Virus record (IMG/VR): IMGVR_UViG_3300049255_000272
Coordinates: 1-64,000 of that record
DNA: 64,000 bases
Strand: one strand, 5' to 3'
From: a virus
Shown here one piece after another: positions 49,439-62,713 of this stretch. Made by a program: the position numbers and the translations under genes. The notes under the pieces were generated by a model. The model made no database searches, had not been told where the DNA came from, and saw only the letters and a list, made by a program, of their open reading frames with translations. Numbering within the stretch: the first letter of the stretch is position 1; the number at the start of each line of letters is the position of its first letter.

Positions 49439-49828
49439 ATGGCCAGGCAAGTGCCCGCAGGTCAGCTGATCCGTGATCAGATTGATCTCTACATGCCCAA
49501 TGGCAGCATCAACCGTGTGACGGGAGAGAGCTACACATCGCTCGGACTCGCCGTTTTCGCGGACAACACAGCAATTCCCTGGCCTCTGGCGGACGGTAGC
49601 AATGTTGCCGACTCGGGCGTCTCTGCGGGAACGATCTATTTCAACGAGATCGCCGGATCACCTGGTTACTACTCTGTGCGGTTCTTCCCGGATCGCATTG
49701 GCTTCTGGCGTCTCATCTTCCGTGAGGCGACTCTCGGGGAGGAGGTCATTCTGTCCTACGATGTGACGCCGGCCAGGCCAGGGCCGGCTTCGAATGAACT
49801 GAATGCCACCTTCGTCCCCCAACCATGA
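49439..49828 (+). CDS. Beta-rich fibre-region protein, 129 aa
   Basis: ATG 49439 without clear Shine-Dalgarno. A single Ig-like or beta-sandwich domain (QIDLYMPNGSIN ... GYYSVRFFPDRIGFWRLIFREA) related in layout to the two N-terminal domains of the next protein. Likely a connector or chaperone of the collagen-like fibres. No family recognised. Confidence 0.5.
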   Translation: MARQVPAGQLIRDQIDLYMPNGSINRVTGESYTSLGLAVFADNTAIPWPLADGSNVADSGVSAGTIYFNEIAGSPGYYSVRFFPDRIGFWRLIFREATLGEEVILSYDVTPARPGPASNELNATFVPQP

Positions 49829-49834
49829 GTGTAA

Positions 49835-51118
49835 ATGGCGGCCTTTCTCGTCCGAAGCAATCTGTCGAGAGGCGATCTTCAGTTATTCCTCAGTAACTCG
49901 AACGGATACGCTCAAGATGCCGCCTCAGTCAAATGGACCGTCTACGCAAGAGACGGGCAGCAGGTTTCTGGCCGCGGTTTGCCGGCGATCCGTCAAAGCA
50001 CTGGTCGCTACTACGCTCCTTGGTTCACCAACGTCCCCAACGGCAACTACAAAGTCGTTTGGGAGGTGATGCAGGAATTCGGTGGCCCGACCGTATGCCA
50101 CACGGATTTCATCTTCGTCGTTGACCCGGCAGACTATGAGCGCTGCCGACTGCAACCAAACGACATTCCGGCGCAAGGACAGTTCACGTTCCTGTCCGGG
50201 CAAGCGCTCGGCCCGAAAGACCTGACGCTCTATCTGAAAAACCAGAGCGGGTTCCCGCAGAGCGCGTTCGCGGTTTTCTTCACTATCCTCGACACTGTCG
50301 GCAACTGCCTCCATCCGCGCACGCCGGCGATGTGCAGCGCGACGGGGGCCTACTACGCTCCATACTTCGTCTCGCTCTGCAGCGGCAACTACATCTGCTT
50401 GTGGGAGTGGCAGGCTGATCAATCGACACCGATGAAGTCTGCGCGGGCTGGTTTCAGCGTCGTGGACCTTGGCGCTCCATACTCGGTCGTCGTGCCGGTT
50501 CTGTGCGAAAGCTCGCTGTTCTTGCAGAACTGCCCAACGCCCACTCGGCCACTCTTCTCGAGGATCGTCTACGCTGCCACCTGCGAGCCGTGTCCGGGAG
50601 CATGCGGCAGCGGCGGGTGCAGTCCGATTCCGTGTGCGCCATTTATTCCGCCTCCTGTTGTGCCGACGCCTCCCTGCCCGCCCAAGTCCTGCTGCGAAGT
50701 GGAGGTGCCTCGCACTATCCACCTGCTGACGCAGGGCTTGCCGCCGTCCGGGAACTTCACCAACCAGCCCCCATACATCATCCCGGACTGCATCAAGAAG
50801 ATTTGTTTCTATGTGACCTATTCTTACGGCGCTCCGGGCGGTTACGCGCTGCTGCAGCTGCGCTGGGGCAACGGGACCGACGAGGCTCAATCGACGCTCA
50901 TCGATCTGGACTTCACACCGCAGCAGCCGTTCTCACTCCAAAACACGTACCTGCAGGACCTAGAAGGACCGATACCTGCCTCGAGCGCGGCCATCACCTT
51001 CATGATCGAGGCAGTCGTTCCAGGCGGCGCCACGACTGTGAGGCTGGTTGCGGCTGAAGGTGGAGTGCCGGGAGCACCCGGGACCATAGGGATTACGCTC
51101 ACAGCATCAAGCGAGTAG
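49835..51118 (+). CDS. Multi-domain beta-rich fibre-associated protein, 427 aa
   Basis: Two consecutive homologous beta domains (about 5-100 and 108-230): compare [20 protein letters not shown] ... [21 protein letters not shown] with [20 protein letters not shown] ... [22 protein letters not shown] Cys/Pro-rich linker ([27 protein letters not shown]) leads to a C-terminal jelly-roll-like domain. Eleven or more Cys suggest disulphides, unusual for cytoplasmically made virions. Directly precedes the giant collagen gene. Probable tail-fibre base or adhesin. Confidence 0.6.
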   Translation: MAAFLVRSNLSRGDLQLFLSNSNGYAQDAASVKWTVYARDGQQVSGRGLPAIRQSTGRYYAPWFTNVPNGNYKVVWEVMQEFGGPTVCHTDFIFVVDPADYERCRLQPNDIPAQGQFTFLSGQALGPKDLTLYLKNQSGFPQSAFAVFFTILDTVGNCLHPRTPAMCSATGAYYAPYFVSLCSGNYICLWEWQADQSTPMKSARAGFSVVDLGAPYSVVVPVLCESSLFLQNCPTPTRPLFSRIVYAATCEPCPGACGSGGCSPIPCAPFIPPPVVPTPPCPPKSCCEVEVPRTIHLLTQGLPPSGNFTNQPPYIIPDCIKKICFYVTYSYGAPGGYALLQLRWGNGTDEAQSTLIDLDFTPQQPFSLQNTYLQDLEGPIPASSAAITFMIEAVVPGGATTVRLVAAEGGVPGAPGTIGITLTASSE

Positions 51119-51122
51119 GCCG

Positions 51123-54100
51123 ATGGGCATTGAGAACCCTCGCGGCCGACACCTCCAGACTGGTCCGGCTGGCCCCACGGGAGCCACCGGTCCGTTGGGT
51201 CCTACTGGGCCCGAGGGAGGGACTGGCGCGACGGGTCCTATCGGTCCGCAGGGCGCGACCGGTCCCGCGGGTCCCACTGGTCAAATCGGTCCGCAAGGGC
51301 CTACTGGACAAGCTGGTCCGACAGGCGACATCGGTCCTCAGGGCGCAACTGGTCCTGCGGGTCCGACTGGCGTTGGCGCGACAGGACCGACTGGTCCGGC
51401 TGGTGAGCCAGGTGCTACGGGAGCGACTGGTCCTGAAGGAGCGACCGGCCCGCAAGGTCCTACGGGCGCAGTTGGTCCCACTGGCCCGGCGGGTGAGCAA
51501 GGCTCCGCCGGCGTCACCGGAACGACCGGCCCGCAAGGTGCCACCGGCCCCACGGGAGCAGTCGGGCCCACCGGTCCCCAGGGCGAAACTGGTCCGCAAG
51601 GAGCGACTGGTCCGCAAGGACCCACGGGTTCGACTGGGCCGCGGGGCTCGCCCGGGGTCACAGGGGCGACCGGTCCGCAGGGCGCTACGGGTCCTCAGGG
51701 TCCGACTGGGCAGGTCGGGCCAACTGGTGTCGCTGGACCCACGGGATCCCAAGGGTCTACCGGTCCGCAGGGTTCGACTGGGCCGCAGGGAATCGACGGC
51801 GTCACAGGCGCAACAGGACCCACGGGTCCCGCCGGCGCGACTGGCGCTCAGGGGCAGCAGGGCATCCAAGGCACTCCTGGCCCTCGAGGCGCGACTGGAC
51901 TTCCCGGACCGCAAGGTCCCACAGGTCAGATCGGACCGACTGGGCCGACCGGACCTGTCGGCACCACGGGCGCGACCGGGCCCACGGGACCGCAAGGAGA
52001 GACCGGTCCGCAAGGCGCGACGGGCCCTGGCTATACTGGCCCCACTGGACCGACTGGCGCGCAAGGAGAGACCGGTCCGCAAGGAGCGACAGGTCCTCAG
52101 GGCGCGACTGGGCAGGACGGAGTTACTGGCGCGACGGGTCCGACTGGGCCGCAGGGGACGACTGGGCCGCAGGGCGCTACTGGGCCCGGTTACACGGGAC
52201 CCACTGGACCGACGGGTCCACAAGGTGAAACTGGCCCTCAAGGTGCCACCGGCCCCACGGGTCCGACTGGCAGCATTGGACCCACCGGATCTGTCGGACC
52301 CACAGGTTCTCAGGGACAGACCGGGCCTACAGGTCCGATTGGCCCTCAAGGTTCTCCCGGAGTCACTGGGTCCACCGGTCCAACTGGTGCAATCGGACCA
52401 CAGGGATCCCCGGGAGTAACTGGAGCCACCGGTCCGCAGGGTGCGACCGGACCCACGGGCGCCACTGGGCCTCAGGGCTCTCCTGGCGTGACGGGGTCCA
52501 CTGGTCCGCAGGGAGCGACCGGTCCGATTGGAAGCACGGGAGCTACTGGGCCTCAGGGTGAAACTGGCCCGACTGGGCCTCAGGGTGAAACTGGCCCGAC
52601 TGGTCCTATCGGTGCGCAGGGATCCCCGGGAGTCACCGGTGCAACCGGTCCTCAGGGCGCCACCGGTCCTACTGGTCCTCAAGGTGCCACGGGCGCAGAC
52701 GGTGTTACGGGTGCAACTGGCCCGACTGGTCCTGCAGGCGAGCAAGGATCGCCGGGAGTTACCGGAGCGACAGGACCCCAAGGCCAAACCGTTACTGGCG
52801 CCACGGGTCCGACTGGGCCTCAAGGTGCAACTGGTCCACAAGGAGAGACCGGAGCCACTGGGCCTCAAGGCGAACAGGGTTCACCTGGAGTGACCGGAGC
52901 GACAGGGCCTCAGGGTCCTACGGGCGCCATCGGTCCTATTGGAGCGACGGGCCCACAAGGCGCCACGGGTCCTGATGGTGTTACTGGCACGACCGGTCCA
53001 CAAGGCTCACCGGGTGTCACTGGAGCTACTGGTCCCCAAGGACCAACCGGAGAAATTGGATTTACAGGGCCGACCGGACCTCAGGGAGATCAGGGAAGTC
53101 CAGGTGTCACCGGCGCTACCGGACCGCAAGGAGTTACGGGCGCGGATGGCGTAACGGGCGCCACTGGGCCACAGGGCGCCACCGGTCCTACTGGCCCCCA
53201 AGGTGATCTGGGATCGCCTGGGGTCACTGGAGCGACAGGTCCTCAAGGCGCCACGGGAGCTGACGGAGCCACAGGAGCGACAGGTCCTGATGGTGTTACC
53301 GGCTCCACAGGTCCGCAAGGCGACCAAGGCAGTCCTGGAGTCACTGGAGCCACAGGTCCGGATGGAGTCACCGGGGCCACTGGTCCTGAAGGTGCAACCG
53401 GGCCTCAAGGTCCTACGGGTGGTATCGGGCCTACCGGCGCGACCGGACCTCAAGGGGCTACGGGAGCTGACGGAGTCACTGGTGCAACTGGTCCAGAAGG
53501 TTCCACCGGACCGACCGGGCCTCAAGGGGATCAGGGGTCTCCTGGGGTCACCGGAGCGACCGGACCTCAGGGTTCTCCTGGCGTTACAGGCGCCACTGGA
53601 CCTCAAGGCGCCACAGGGCAAGGTGGGGTCACAGGATCTACGGGCCCGCAAGGTCCGACTGGAGCCACCGGGCCTCAAGGCGATCAGGGTTCTCCTGGCG
53701 TCACTGGCGCAACGGGCCCACAAGGTGACCAAGGTTCCCCAGGAGTAACTGGTGCGGACGGTGTCACAGGGGCTACCGGACCGCAGGGACCGACCGGCGA
53801 CGTAGGTCCGACTGGAGCCACCGGGCCTCAAGGCGATCAGGGCTCTCCCGGGGTTACTGGTGCAACGGGTCCGCAAGGAGATCAGGGCAGCCCCGGCGTT
53901 ACTGGCGCCACCGGGCCGCAAGGAAATGACGGTGTTACCGGAGCCACCGGCCCCACGGGTCCGCAAGGAGATCAGGGATCGCCGGGCGTCACGGGCGCTA
54001 CTGGACCTCAAGGCAATGATGGTGTCACTGGTGCAACTGGTCCACAAGGTCCGACAGGATCGGACGGAGTCACAGGCGCCACTGGACCGACTGGCCCACA

Positions 54101-57100
54101 AGGTGATCAGGGCTCTCCTGGGGTTACTGGTGCAACAGGTCCGCAGGGACCGACTGGTGTTGACGGAGTCACGGGCGCTACCGGACCTCAAGGTGCAACT
54201 GGAGCTGACGGTGTTACCGGAGCCACCGGCCCACAAGGTGATCAGGGTTCGCCAGGAGTCACGGGCGCAACCGGACCTCAAGGACCAACCGGTGATGTCG
54301 GTCCGACTGGAGCCACGGGACCGACCGGGCCGCAGGGGGACCAAGGCAGCCCTGGGCTCACAGGTGCAACTGGACCCCAAGGTCCGACAGGAGCAGATGG
54401 AGTCACCGGCTCTACAGGACCTCAGGGCTCCACGGGTGCCGATGGTGTTACGGGTGCAACTGGACCGCAGGGTCCGACTGGTGATATTGGGCCCACCGGC
54501 GCTACTGGCCCACAAGGCGCAACTGGTGTTGATGGAGTCACCGGTGCGACTGGGCCGCAGGGTGATCAAGGATCGCCTGGAGTCACGGGCGCCACCGGAG
54601 TTGATGGCGTTACTGGCGCCACAGGGCCTGAAGGCCCAACGGGTGCCGATGGAGTCACGGGCGCCACCGGTCCGGACGGCGTGACCGGTGCCACGGGTCC
54701 ACAGGGCGATCAGGGCTCGCCAGGTGTGACCGGCGCTACGGGTCCTCAAGGTCCAACCGGTGATATCGGTCCAACCGGAGCCACTGGCCCCGATGGAGTT
54801 ACAGGCGCGACCGGTCCGACAGGGCCTCAAGGCGATCAGGGTAGTCCGGGGGTTACGGGTGCAACTGGACCGCATGGCCCGACAGGCGATATAGGGCCAA
54901 CTGGCGCTACAGGACCTCAAGGCTCGCCAGGCATCACGGGCGCCACCGGGCCTCATGGCGATCAGGGCTCTCCTGGTGTGACCGGAGCGACCGGTCCACA
55001 GGGGAACGATGGCGTCACGGGAGCGACCGGCCCTCAGGGTGAGCAGGGATCTCCGGGAGTGACGGGAGCCACAGGACCTGATGGGGCAACCGGTCCGACA
55101 GGTCCGCAAGGCGATCAAGGTTCACCCGGAGTCACCGGAGCAACTGGACCGCAAGGTGCGACGGGAGCTGATGGGGTTACTGGCTCCACAGGACCCCAAG
55201 GACCAACTGGTGATATTGGTCCCACAGGAGCGACTGGACCGCAGGGTTCCCCCGGAGTTACGGGAGCGACTGGACCCCAGGGCGATCAAGGATCTCCAGG
55301 AGTCACAGGAGCCACGGGTCCAGACGGAGCCACGGGTGCCACCGGTCCAACTGGGCCTCAAGGTGATCAAGGCTCGCCGGGTATCACCGGAGCCACCGGC
55401 CCACAAGGGGCTACGGGTGCCGATGGAGTCACCGGAGCTACTGGCCCACAGGGACCGACTGGTGCCGATGGCTTTACGGGTGCAACTGGACCTGATGGCG
55501 CGACCGGCGCTACGGGTCCTCAGGGAGACCAGGGATCTCCTGGAGTTACGGGCGCGACAGGACCTCAAGGGCCTACTGGTGACATCGGACCCACGGGCGC
55601 CACTGGACCACAGGGCAATGACGGTGTCACAGGCGCGACCGGTCCCACGGGCCCGCAGGGCGATCAAGGTAGCCCAGGAGTTACTGGAGCCACCGGCCCG
55701 CAAGGAGACCAAGGCTCGCCGGGCGTTACCGGGGCGACAGGCCCTCAGGGCGCGACAGGTGTCGATGGAGTTACCGGCGCCACCGGACCTCAAGGGGCTA
55801 CCGGAGTTGATGGCGTCACGGGTGCTACGGGTCCACAAGGTGATCAGGGTTCACCCGGAGTTACGGGCGCGACAGGTCCCCAGGGTCCTACTGGTGATGT
55901 TGGACCGACTGGAGCAACTGGTCCTCAGGGTCCTACGGGCGCTGATGGAGTCACGGGCGCGACAGGGCCTCAAGGGGAGCAGGGGTCACCCGGAGTCACT
56001 GGAGCCACCGGCCCACAAGGTCCAACTGGCGATATCGGTCCCACGGGCGCCACAGGTCCGCAGGGCCCGACCGGTGCAGATGGTGTAACTGGAGCCACCG
56101 GGCCTCAGGGCCCGACTGGAGACTTCGGTCCGCAGGGTTCGCCGGGCGTTACAGGAGCGACTGGACCGCAAGGGCCCACGGGAGACATTGGGCCCACGGG
56201 AGCAACTGGTACGCAAGGCGATCAGGGCAGCCCGGGAGTTACCGGAGCGACTGGTCCGCAGGGTGCTACTGGCTTTGATGGTGTGACTGGCGCCACCGGT
56301 CCTCGAGGAGCGACCGGAGCGGACGGTGCTACGGGCGCGACCGGCCCGCAAGGTGAACAAGGGTCTCCTGGAGTCACGGGCGCTACCGGACCACAAGGAG
56401 CCACTGGCGCCGATGGTGTGACAGGCACCACTGGACCGACAGGTCCGCAAGGCGATCAGGGCTCACCGGGGGTGACTGGCGCCACTGGGCCGCAGGGTCC
56501 AACTGGAGAAATTGGCCCAACCGGTGCTACCGGGCCTCAAGGAGCCACCGGAGTAGATGGCGTTACAGGAGCAACAGGTCCTCAAGGCTCACCGGGTGTT
56601 ACCGGGGCAACTGGGCCGCAAGGAGCAACGGGAGCTGACGGAGCAACCGGCGCCACAGGACCGCAGGGCTCACCTGGCGTCACCGGTGCTACAGGCCCCA
56701 TCGGGCCGCAAGGTTCTCCCGGCGTCACGGGTGCAACCGGTCCGCAAGGCGATCAGGGATCTCCTGGAGTTACTGGCGCTACAGGTCCTCAAGGTCCGAC
56801 TGGCGATATCGGGCCGACGGGTGCAACCGGTCCGCAAGGGGCTACCGGTGCTGATGGAGTCACTGGAGCCACGGGTCCAACTGGACCCCAAGGTGAGCAG
56901 GGCTCACCTGGCGTCACAGGGGCCACGGGTCCTCAAGGACCGACTGGTGACATAGGACCAACAGGTGCTACCGGCCCGGTCGGGTCGCAAGGCTCTCCTG
57001 GGGTCACGGGTGCAACCGGACCTACGGGTCCGATCGGACCACAAGGCTCTCCGGGAGTCACGGGGGCTACGGGTCCTCAGGGCCCGACCGGCGACATTGG

Positions 57101-58010
57101 CCCCACTGGCGCGACCGGGCCTCAAGGATCGCCGGGCGTCACTGGATTCACTGGCCCGCAAGGACCGACCGGGGCCAATGGTGTCACGGGTGCAACTGGC
57201 CCGCAAGGCGCAACTGGACCCACCGGGCCTCAGGGAGCAACGGGTGTCACTGGACCCACCGGTCCGATCGGGCCGCATGGCAGCCCGGGAGTAACTGGAT
57301 TCACTGGTCCGACTGGTCCTGTCGGTCCGCAAGGATCGCCGGGGGTCACCGGCGCAACAGGACCTCAGGGTGCAACTGGTCCAACTGGACCGATTGGGCC
57401 GCAGGGCAGCCCCGGAGTGACCGGTGTCACCGGGCCCACAGGTCCGATCGGTCCGCAAGGATCGCCAGGCGTTACGGGCTTCACTGGGCCCACCGGACCA
57501 TTCGGCACTACAGGAGCCACGGGACCGATCGGAGCCACGGGACCGACCGGGCCTCAAGGTGCAACTGGTCCAACTGGCCCGGCTGGTCCCACGGGTGTAA
57601 CCGGACCCACCGGACCTCGAGGTCCGGGCGCGGGCACCATTCTCGTCTTCGCCGCCGACAGCATGGCGACGACGACTGCAACGCGCTGGCTCTATCCAGG
57701 CTACGTCTCGAGCCTCGCTGCAACTTCAGATATCTATCGCTTGCGCGTGACGAGGAGCGGCACTCTGCAGCATCTCTACGTGATGCAGAATTCGCCGAGC
57801 ACTTCTACAAACACCATCACTTACACGGTGGAGGTCAATGGCACAACCACGAGTCTCTCCGCGACTGTTGCCGGCAACGTGACGACTGGCCAGGACACGC
57901 TTCACACCGTCAACGTCAACGCCGGCGATCAAGTGACGATTCAGGCCACAAAAACAGCCAGCGTTTCCCCTGCTGTTAGCCAGGTCGTTGTGACCGTTGA
58001 GCTCGTGTAA
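51123..58010 (+). CDS. Giant collagen-like fibre protein, 2295 aa
   Basis: ATG 51123. Residues from about 13 to about 2165 are Gly-X-Y triplets (around 718), dominated by [18 protein letters not shown] and GAD. Longer units recur, for example [20 protein letters not shown]. The repeat is interrupted at a few places, including GVGATG near residue 80, GPGYTGP (twice, near 300 and 355) and GQTVTG near 557. A 130-residue beta-rich C-terminal domain follows ([18 protein letters not shown] onward), likely for trimerisation or receptor binding. Stop overlaps the next ATG (TAATG). Thr at Y positions could carry glycans. Forms a long homotrimeric rod. Confidence 0.8.
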   Translation: MGIENPRGRHLQTGPAGPTGATGPLGPTGPEGGTGATGPIGPQGATGPAGPTGQIGPQGPTGQAGPTGDIGPQGATGPAGPTGVGATGPTGPAGEPGATGATGPEGATGPQGPTGAVGPTGPAGEQGSAGVTGTTGPQGATGPTGAVGPTGPQGETGPQGATGPQGPTGSTGPRGSPGVTGATGPQGATGPQGPTGQVGPTGVAGPTGSQGSTGPQGSTGPQGIDGVTGATGPTGPAGATGAQGQQGIQGTPGPRGATGLPGPQGPTGQIGPTGPTGPVGTTGATGPTGPQGETGPQGATGPGYTGPTGPTGAQGETGPQGATGPQGATGQDGVTGATGPTGPQGTTGPQGATGPGYTGPTGPTGPQGETGPQGATGPTGPTGSIGPTGSVGPTGSQGQTGPTGPIGPQGSPGVTGSTGPTGAIGPQGSPGVTGATGPQGATGPTGATGPQGSPGVTGSTGPQGATGPIGSTGATGPQGETGPTGPQGETGPTGPIGAQGSPGVTGATGPQGATGPTGPQGATGADGVTGATGPTGPAGEQGSPGVTGATGPQGQTVTGATGPTGPQGATGPQGETGATGPQGEQGSPGVTGATGPQGPTGAIGPIGATGPQGATGPDGVTGTTGPQGSPGVTGATGPQGPTGEIGFTGPTGPQGDQGSPGVTGATGPQGVTGADGVTGATGPQGATGPTGPQGDLGSPGVTGATGPQGATGADGATGATGPDGVTGSTGPQGDQGSPGVTGATGPDGVTGATGPEGATGPQGPTGGIGPTGATGPQGATGADGVTGATGPEGSTGPTGPQGDQGSPGVTGATGPQGSPGVTGATGPQGATGQGGVTGSTGPQGPTGATGPQGDQGSPGVTGATGPQGDQGSPGVTGADGVTGATGPQGPTGDVGPTGATGPQGDQGSPGVTGATGPQGDQGSPGVTGATGPQGNDGVTGATGPTGPQGDQGSPGVTGATGPQGNDGVTGATGPQGPTGSDGVTGATGPTGPQGDQGSPGVTGATGPQGPTGVDGVTGATGPQGATGADGVTGATGPQGDQGSPGVTGATGPQGPTGDVGPTGATGPTGPQGDQGSPGLTGATGPQGPTGADGVTGSTGPQGSTGADGVTGATGPQGPTGDIGPTGATGPQGATGVDGVTGATGPQGDQGSPGVTGATGVDGVTGATGPEGPTGADGVTGATGPDGVTGATGPQGDQGSPGVTGATGPQGPTGDIGPTGATGPDGVTGATGPTGPQGDQGSPGVTGATGPHGPTGDIGPTGATGPQGSPGITGATGPHGDQGSPGVTGATGPQGNDGVTGATGPQGEQGSPGVTGATGPDGATGPTGPQGDQGSPGVTGATGPQGATGADGVTGSTGPQGPTGDIGPTGATGPQGSPGVTGATGPQGDQGSPGVTGATGPDGATGATGPTGPQGDQGSPGITGATGPQGATGADGVTGATGPQGPTGADGFTGATGPDGATGATGPQGDQGSPGVTGATGPQGPTGDIGPTGATGPQGNDGVTGATGPTGPQGDQGSPGVTGATGPQGDQGSPGVTGATGPQGATGVDGVTGATGPQGATGVDGVTGATGPQGDQGSPGVTGATGPQGPTGDVGPTGATGPQGPTGADGVTGATGPQGEQGSPGVTGATGPQGPTGDIGPTGATGPQGPTGADGVTGATGPQGPTGDFGPQGSPGVTGATGPQGPTGDIGPTGATGTQGDQGSPGVTGATGPQGATGFDGVTGATGPRGATGADGATGATGPQGEQGSPGVTGATGPQGATGADGVTGTTGPTGPQGDQGSPGVTGATGPQGPTGEIGPTGATGPQGATGVDGVTGATGPQGSPGVTGATGPQGATGADGATGATGPQGSPGVTGATGPIGPQGSPGVTGATGPQGDQGSPGVTGATGPQGPTGDIGPTGATGPQGATGADGVTGATGPTGPQGEQGSPGVTGATGPQGPTGDIGPTGATGPVGSQGSPGVTGATGPTGPIGPQGSPGVTGATGPQGPTGDIGPTGATGPQGSPGVTGFTGPQGPTGANGVTGATGPQGATGPTGPQGATGVTGPTGPIGPHGSPGVTGFTGPTGPVGPQGSPGVTGATGPQGATGPTGPIGPQGSPGVTGVTGPTGPIGPQGSPGVTGFTGPTGPFGTTGATGPIGATGPTGPQGATGPTGPAGPTGVTGPTGPRGPGAGTILVFAADSMATTTATRWLYPGYVSSLAATSDIYRLRVTRSGTLQHLYVMQNSPSTSTNTITYTVEVNGTTTSLSATVAGNVTTGQDTLHTVNVNAGDQVTIQATKTASVSPAVSQVVVTVELV

Positions 58011-61000
58011 TGGGCATCTATAGATACCAGTCCAACCCGATCAATCAGACTGCGCTCGAGAATGTCATCGACGCGGGCGCGGTGATCACTGGTGTCTCGA
58101 ATGCGACGATCTACGTCGATATCTATCTCGACGATGACTCGCTGAAGCCAGATCTCGATCTGGCGATGAGCTATGTCGGTTTCGTGCCGTACACGGGTTT
58201 GTCGCCGACCGGACTAGCTCCGCCTCTCCAAATCCTCACTCCGAGCGGTCTGCCTTGGGACCTCTACATCACTGACACCGGTCAGATTTATTCACTCAGC
58301 CCCTCTGGAGTTACAGGGCCTCTCAGCGCGACTGGACCGACCGGTCCCCAAGGCCCGCAGGGTTCTCCGGGAGTTACTGGTCCGACCGGGCCTCAAGGCA
58401 ATGATGGAGTTACTGGTCCGACCGGTCCGCAAGGGCAGCAGGGTTCTCCAGGCGCGACGGGACCTCAGGGTGATCAGGGGACCCCTGGCGTCACCGGTTC
58501 TACTGGCCCGCAAGGAGAAACCGGACCAGTCGGCTCCACAGGCGCAACGGGTCCCCAGGGTGCGACGGGTGTCGACGGGGCTACGGGCGCCACAGGACCG
58601 CAAGGACAGCAAGGATCGCCAGGCGTAACTGGCTCAACCGGAGCGCAAGGGCCGACTGGAGAAGTCGGTTCCACTGGCGCTACAGGCCCGCAAGGTCCCC
58701 AAGGTGCTACAGGGGCAACCGGTCCACAGGGAGATCAAGGCTCGCCGGGTGTCACGGGGTCCACGGGTCCTCAGGGCCAGCAGGGTTCCCCTGGTGTCAC
58801 GGGCTCGACCGGTCCTCAAGGTACCACGGGCCCTCAAGGCGCAACTGGCGTAGATGGTGCCACTGGAGCTACAGGACCGCAAGGCAGCCAAGGCTCTCCA
58901 GGAGTCACCGGGTCCACGGGACCTGTTGGTTCTACCGGTGCAACTGGGCCCCAAGGAGCAACTGGAGCCACGGGTCCGCAAGGATCAACGGGCTCTATTG
59001 GACCGACCGGTTCTACAGGTCCTCAGGGCGATCAGGGCAGCCCAGGAGTCACGGGAGCAACTGGCCCCCAGGGATCGACTGGCAGCATCGGACCAACGGG
59101 AGCAACTGGCCCTCAAGGGGATCAAGGTTCTCCCGGAGTAACGGGGTCTACAGGTCCCCAAGGGCCGACTGGACAGCAAGGATCGACTGGCGCAACTGGA
59201 CCTCAGGGTCCTACGGGTGACGTCGGAGCCACGGGAGCGACCGGCCCGCAAGGTGAACAGGGATCTCCCGGGGTTACAGGTGCCACTGGCCCGCAGGGCA
59301 CTCAAGGGTCACCAGGAGTTACCGGCAGCACTGGCCCTCAGGGTTCTACCGGGCCAATTGGTTCCACTGGAGCTACAGGGCCGGACGGGGCCACCGGCGC
59401 TACAGGCCCGCAGGGTAGTCAGGGATCTCCCGGGGTTACAGGTGCCACTGGCCCGCAGGGAAGCCCTGGGATTACGGGGTCTACTGGCCCGCAAGGGTCT
59501 CCGGGTGTTACTGGCGCAACTGGTCCCCAGGGCCAGACCGGTCCGATTGGCGCGACTGGCCCCCAGGGATCTCCCGGTGTCACCGGTAGCACCGGGCCCC
59601 AAGGACCTACGGGAAACATCGGACCTACAGGTTCAACTGGCCCACAGGGAGAGACCGGGCCTGTTGGATCGACGGGAGCGACTGGGCCCCAAGGTGCGAC
59701 CGGAGATGTTGGACCGACCGGAAGCACAGGCCCGCAAGGCTCCCAAGGTTCACCGGGTGTCACAGGTGCGACTGGTTCTATTGGACCGCAGGGATCTCCT
59801 GGCGTTATAGGAGCGACCGGACCGCAGGGTGCTACTGGTGCTGACGGGGTCACTGGCGCCACAGGACCTCAAGGCTCACCAGGCATCACGGGAGCGACCG
59901 GACCAATAGGGTCTACGGGGTCGACCGGCCCGCAAGGACCAACCGGCCAGATCGGTTCCACAGGTGCAACTGGTCCGCAAGGAACTCAAGGATCGCCAGG
60001 CGTCACGGGTCCAACGGGCCCCCAAGGCGCTCAGGGATCGCCTGGTGTCACTGGCAGCACAGGTCCTCAGGGCCAAACTGGATCGACTGGTCCACAGGGC
60101 CCAACCGGATCGACAGGACCGCAAGGACCTCAAGGATCACCGGGAGTCACAGGTTCCACAGGACCTCAGGGACCGACTGGCGATGTCGGACCGACCGGTG
60201 CTACCGGACCTCAGGGAACACAAGGATCGCCAGGAGTCACAGGAGCGACAGGTGCTCAGGGCTCGACCGGTCCTGTGGGTAGCACTGGCGCAACCGGTCC
60301 CCAAGGTCCAACCGGCCCGATCGGGTCTACCGGTGCGACCGGCCCGCAAGGTCAGCAGGGCTCTCCTGGCGTCACGGGGTCAACCGGACCTCAAGGACAA
60401 CAAGGAAGTCCGGGAGTTACTGGGTCGACTGGACCGCAAGGCTCAACCGGAAGTACAGGCCCCCAAGGGTCCCCTGGCGTAAAGGGCGCCACAGGGCCTC
60501 AGGGCTCAACTGGCCCGATAGGGTCTACGGGCGCCACCGGTCCACAGGGGCAAACCGGCCCGATCGGTTCGACGGGTGCAACCGGTCCGACTGGTCCTGT
60601 AGGCAGCACTGGCGCCATTGGACCTCAGGGTCAGCAAGGATCTCCTGGAGTCACCGGGGTCACTGGTTCAACGGGCCCGCAAGGTTCGCAGGGATCGCCA
60701 GGAGTTACGGGTCCTACCGGTCCTACCGGTCCTCAGGGACAAACTGGTCCGATTGGCAGCACTGGCGCTACAGGCCCCCAAGGTCAACAGGGCAGCCCAG
60801 GGGTCACGGGTGCCACTGGCCCTCAAGGTTCGCAGGGGTCGCCGGGAGTCACAGGAGCAACTGGACCACAAGGATCGACTGGCCCAATTGGGAGCACCGG
60901 AGCCACAGGACCGCAAGGTTCAACTGGCCCCATAGGATCCACAGGAGCAACTGGACCCCAAGGCCCGCAGGGTTCACCCGGAGTCACAGGAAATACGGGC

Positions 61001-62440
61001 CCAACCGGTCCTATTGGTCCTCAGGGATCCCCGGGGGTAACCGGAACTACAGGACCCCAGGGCCCAACTGGACAAATCGGTAGTACGGGTTCCACTGGAC
61101 CGCAGGGTGCCACGGGTCCGGTCGGTTCTACTGGTGCCACTGGCCCCACCGGTCCGCAAGGTCAGCAGGGTAGTCCAGGGGTAACGGGAAGCACCGGACC
61201 GCAGGGTGCTACGGGCCCGGTTGGTTCAACTGGTGCCACCGGTCCTCAAGGCGCACAAGGTTCGCCTGGAGTAACTGGGTCGACTGGCCCGATTGGAAGC
61301 ACTGGCGCGACCGGTCCGCATGGTCCAACTGGACAGATCGGTGCGACTGGACCCACCGGTCCGCAAGGAGCGACTGGTCCTATCGGGAGCACCGGCGCTA
61401 CAGGTCCACAGGGACCTCAAGGTTCACCCGGAGTCACTGGGTCGACTGGGCCGCAAGGTCCTCAGGGTTCACCTGGTGTTACCGGCGCTACAGGACCACA
61501 AGGTGCAACTGGGCCCATTGGATCTACCGGCGCCACCGGACCTCAAGGATCCCAAGGGAGCCCCGGAGTCACGGGTTCCACTGGTCCTATTGGTAGCACC
61601 GGAGCCACGGGTCCTCAAGGATCGACTGGTCCCATTGGTCCTCAGGGTGCGACCGGCCCCATTGGAGCTACAGGAGCGACCGGACCGCAAGGCGCGACAG
61701 GACCAACTGGAGCCGCTGGTCGCACTGGCGCTACAGGTCCACAAGGGCAGCAGGGTTCACCTGGAATCACGGGGGCTACTGGGCCACAAGGTCCGACCGG
61801 ACCAATTGGCGCTACGGGAGCAACCGGGCCTCAAGGACAGACAGGCCCTGTCGGAAGTACAGGATCTACCGGGCCGCAAGGCCCTCAGGGTTCACCTGGT
61901 GTTACCGGCGCTACAGGACCACAAGGGCTGCAGGGTTCTCCCGGAGTTACCGGGGCCACTGGGCCGACAGGACCGATAGGGCCCCAGGGTGCACAGGGAT
62001 CTCCAGGCGCTACAGGTCCACAAGGGCAGCAAGGATCTCCTGGAGCAACAGGTCCTCAAGGTGCTACGGGACCGGTCGGATCGCAAGGACCTACTGGCCA
62101 AATTGGACCGACGGGTGCCACAGGACCACAAGGCGCCACCGGCCCCGCCGGATCAACTGGAGCTACCGGTCCGCAGGGGACTCAAGGCTCGCCAGGTGTT
62201 ACCGGATCGACCGGTCCGCAAGGTGCTCAAGGTTCACCAGGTGTCACCGGGTCGACGGGACCGCAAGGCGCGACAGGACCAACTGGAGCCGCTGGTCGCA
62301 CTGGCGCTACGGGGCCTCAAGGAGCAACAGGGCCACAAGGGCAAACTGGCCCCCAGGGAGCAACGGGTCCTGTTGGAAGCACCGGTGCAACTGGACCGCA
62401 AGGAGCAACCGGTCCGTCAGTCACCGGTCCTAGCTACAAT
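51123..62440 (+). repeat. Collagen-coding repeat tract
   Basis: Nearly 11 kb of degenerate 9-bp (Gly-X-Y) repeats with higher-order units over two genes. Different codons encode identical peptides throughout, so the repeat is kept at protein level while DNA is divergent. Confidence 0.9.
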
Positions 62441-62713
62441 GACTTCCTGCTCGCTTGCAACGATCCCGTCGAGGTCACCAACGATTACGCAGCGACTTAC
62501 TCTGGGAGCAAGGTCTATCGAGAGACTTGGACGAATCACGCTACGAGCACCCTCCTCAAATCCATCGACTACACCTACTCGGGTTCTCGAGTCACGCAGG
62601 AAGTTCGCAAAACCTATGCTTCTGATGGCGTCACCGTCATTGGACAAGTGACGATCACATATACCTACTCAGGTAACACGCTCATTTCGTACACCGAAGT
62701 CAGGAATATCTAA
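58010..62713 (+). CDS. Collagen-like fibre protein, 1567 aa
   Basis: ATG 58010 overlaps the upstream stop. Residues 1-100 form a globular N-terminal domain ([39 protein letters not shown]), probably for attachment. About 454 Gly-X-Y triplets follow ([18 protein letters not shown]; more GST/GQQ than in the first protein). The last 90 residues are a beta-rich domain with repeated [23 protein letters not shown] units. Stop overlaps the next ATG. Likely a second long fibre that pairs with or extends from the first. Confidence 0.8.
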   Translation: MGIYRYQSNPINQTALENVIDAGAVITGVSNATIYVDIYLDDDSLKPDLDLAMSYVGFVPYTGLSPTGLAPPLQILTPSGLPWDLYITDTGQIYSLSPSGVTGPLSATGPTGPQGPQGSPGVTGPTGPQGNDGVTGPTGPQGQQGSPGATGPQGDQGTPGVTGSTGPQGETGPVGSTGATGPQGATGVDGATGATGPQGQQGSPGVTGSTGAQGPTGEVGSTGATGPQGPQGATGATGPQGDQGSPGVTGSTGPQGQQGSPGVTGSTGPQGTTGPQGATGVDGATGATGPQGSQGSPGVTGSTGPVGSTGATGPQGATGATGPQGSTGSIGPTGSTGPQGDQGSPGVTGATGPQGSTGSIGPTGATGPQGDQGSPGVTGSTGPQGPTGQQGSTGATGPQGPTGDVGATGATGPQGEQGSPGVTGATGPQGTQGSPGVTGSTGPQGSTGPIGSTGATGPDGATGATGPQGSQGSPGVTGATGPQGSPGITGSTGPQGSPGVTGATGPQGQTGPIGATGPQGSPGVTGSTGPQGPTGNIGPTGSTGPQGETGPVGSTGATGPQGATGDVGPTGSTGPQGSQGSPGVTGATGSIGPQGSPGVIGATGPQGATGADGVTGATGPQGSPGITGATGPIGSTGSTGPQGPTGQIGSTGATGPQGTQGSPGVTGPTGPQGAQGSPGVTGSTGPQGQTGSTGPQGPTGSTGPQGPQGSPGVTGSTGPQGPTGDVGPTGATGPQGTQGSPGVTGATGAQGSTGPVGSTGATGPQGPTGPIGSTGATGPQGQQGSPGVTGSTGPQGQQGSPGVTGSTGPQGSTGSTGPQGSPGVKGATGPQGSTGPIGSTGATGPQGQTGPIGSTGATGPTGPVGSTGAIGPQGQQGSPGVTGVTGSTGPQGSQGSPGVTGPTGPTGPQGQTGPIGSTGATGPQGQQGSPGVTGATGPQGSQGSPGVTGATGPQGSTGPIGSTGATGPQGSTGPIGSTGATGPQGPQGSPGVTGNTGPTGPIGPQGSPGVTGTTGPQGPTGQIGSTGSTGPQGATGPVGSTGATGPTGPQGQQGSPGVTGSTGPQGATGPVGSTGATGPQGAQGSPGVTGSTGPIGSTGATGPHGPTGQIGATGPTGPQGATGPIGSTGATGPQGPQGSPGVTGSTGPQGPQGSPGVTGATGPQGATGPIGSTGATGPQGSQGSPGVTGSTGPIGSTGATGPQGSTGPIGPQGATGPIGATGATGPQGATGPTGAAGRTGATGPQGQQGSPGITGATGPQGPTGPIGATGATGPQGQTGPVGSTGSTGPQGPQGSPGVTGATGPQGLQGSPGVTGATGPTGPIGPQGAQGSPGATGPQGQQGSPGATGPQGATGPVGSQGPTGQIGPTGATGPQGATGPAGSTGATGPQGTQGSPGVTGSTGPQGAQGSPGVTGSTGPQGATGPTGAAGRTGATGPQGATGPQGQTGPQGATGPVGSTGATGPQGATGPSVTGPSYNDFLLACNDPVEVTNDYAATYSGSKVYRETWTNHATSTLLKSIDYTYSGSRVTQEVRKTYASDGVTVIGQVTITYTYSGNTLISYTEVRNI

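Noticed and set aside
51099-52868. Long open frames on the opposite strand of the collagen genes (589, 703 and smaller)
   Set aside because: They arise from the Gly-X-Y codon bias; the translations are Arg/Ser/Thr-rich low complexity, with no start signal or independent structure.
51123-62440. CRISPR-like array in the repetitive DNA
   Set aside because: Repeats have a 9-bp coding period with degenerate sequence, no constant repeat-spacer structure and no cas genes.
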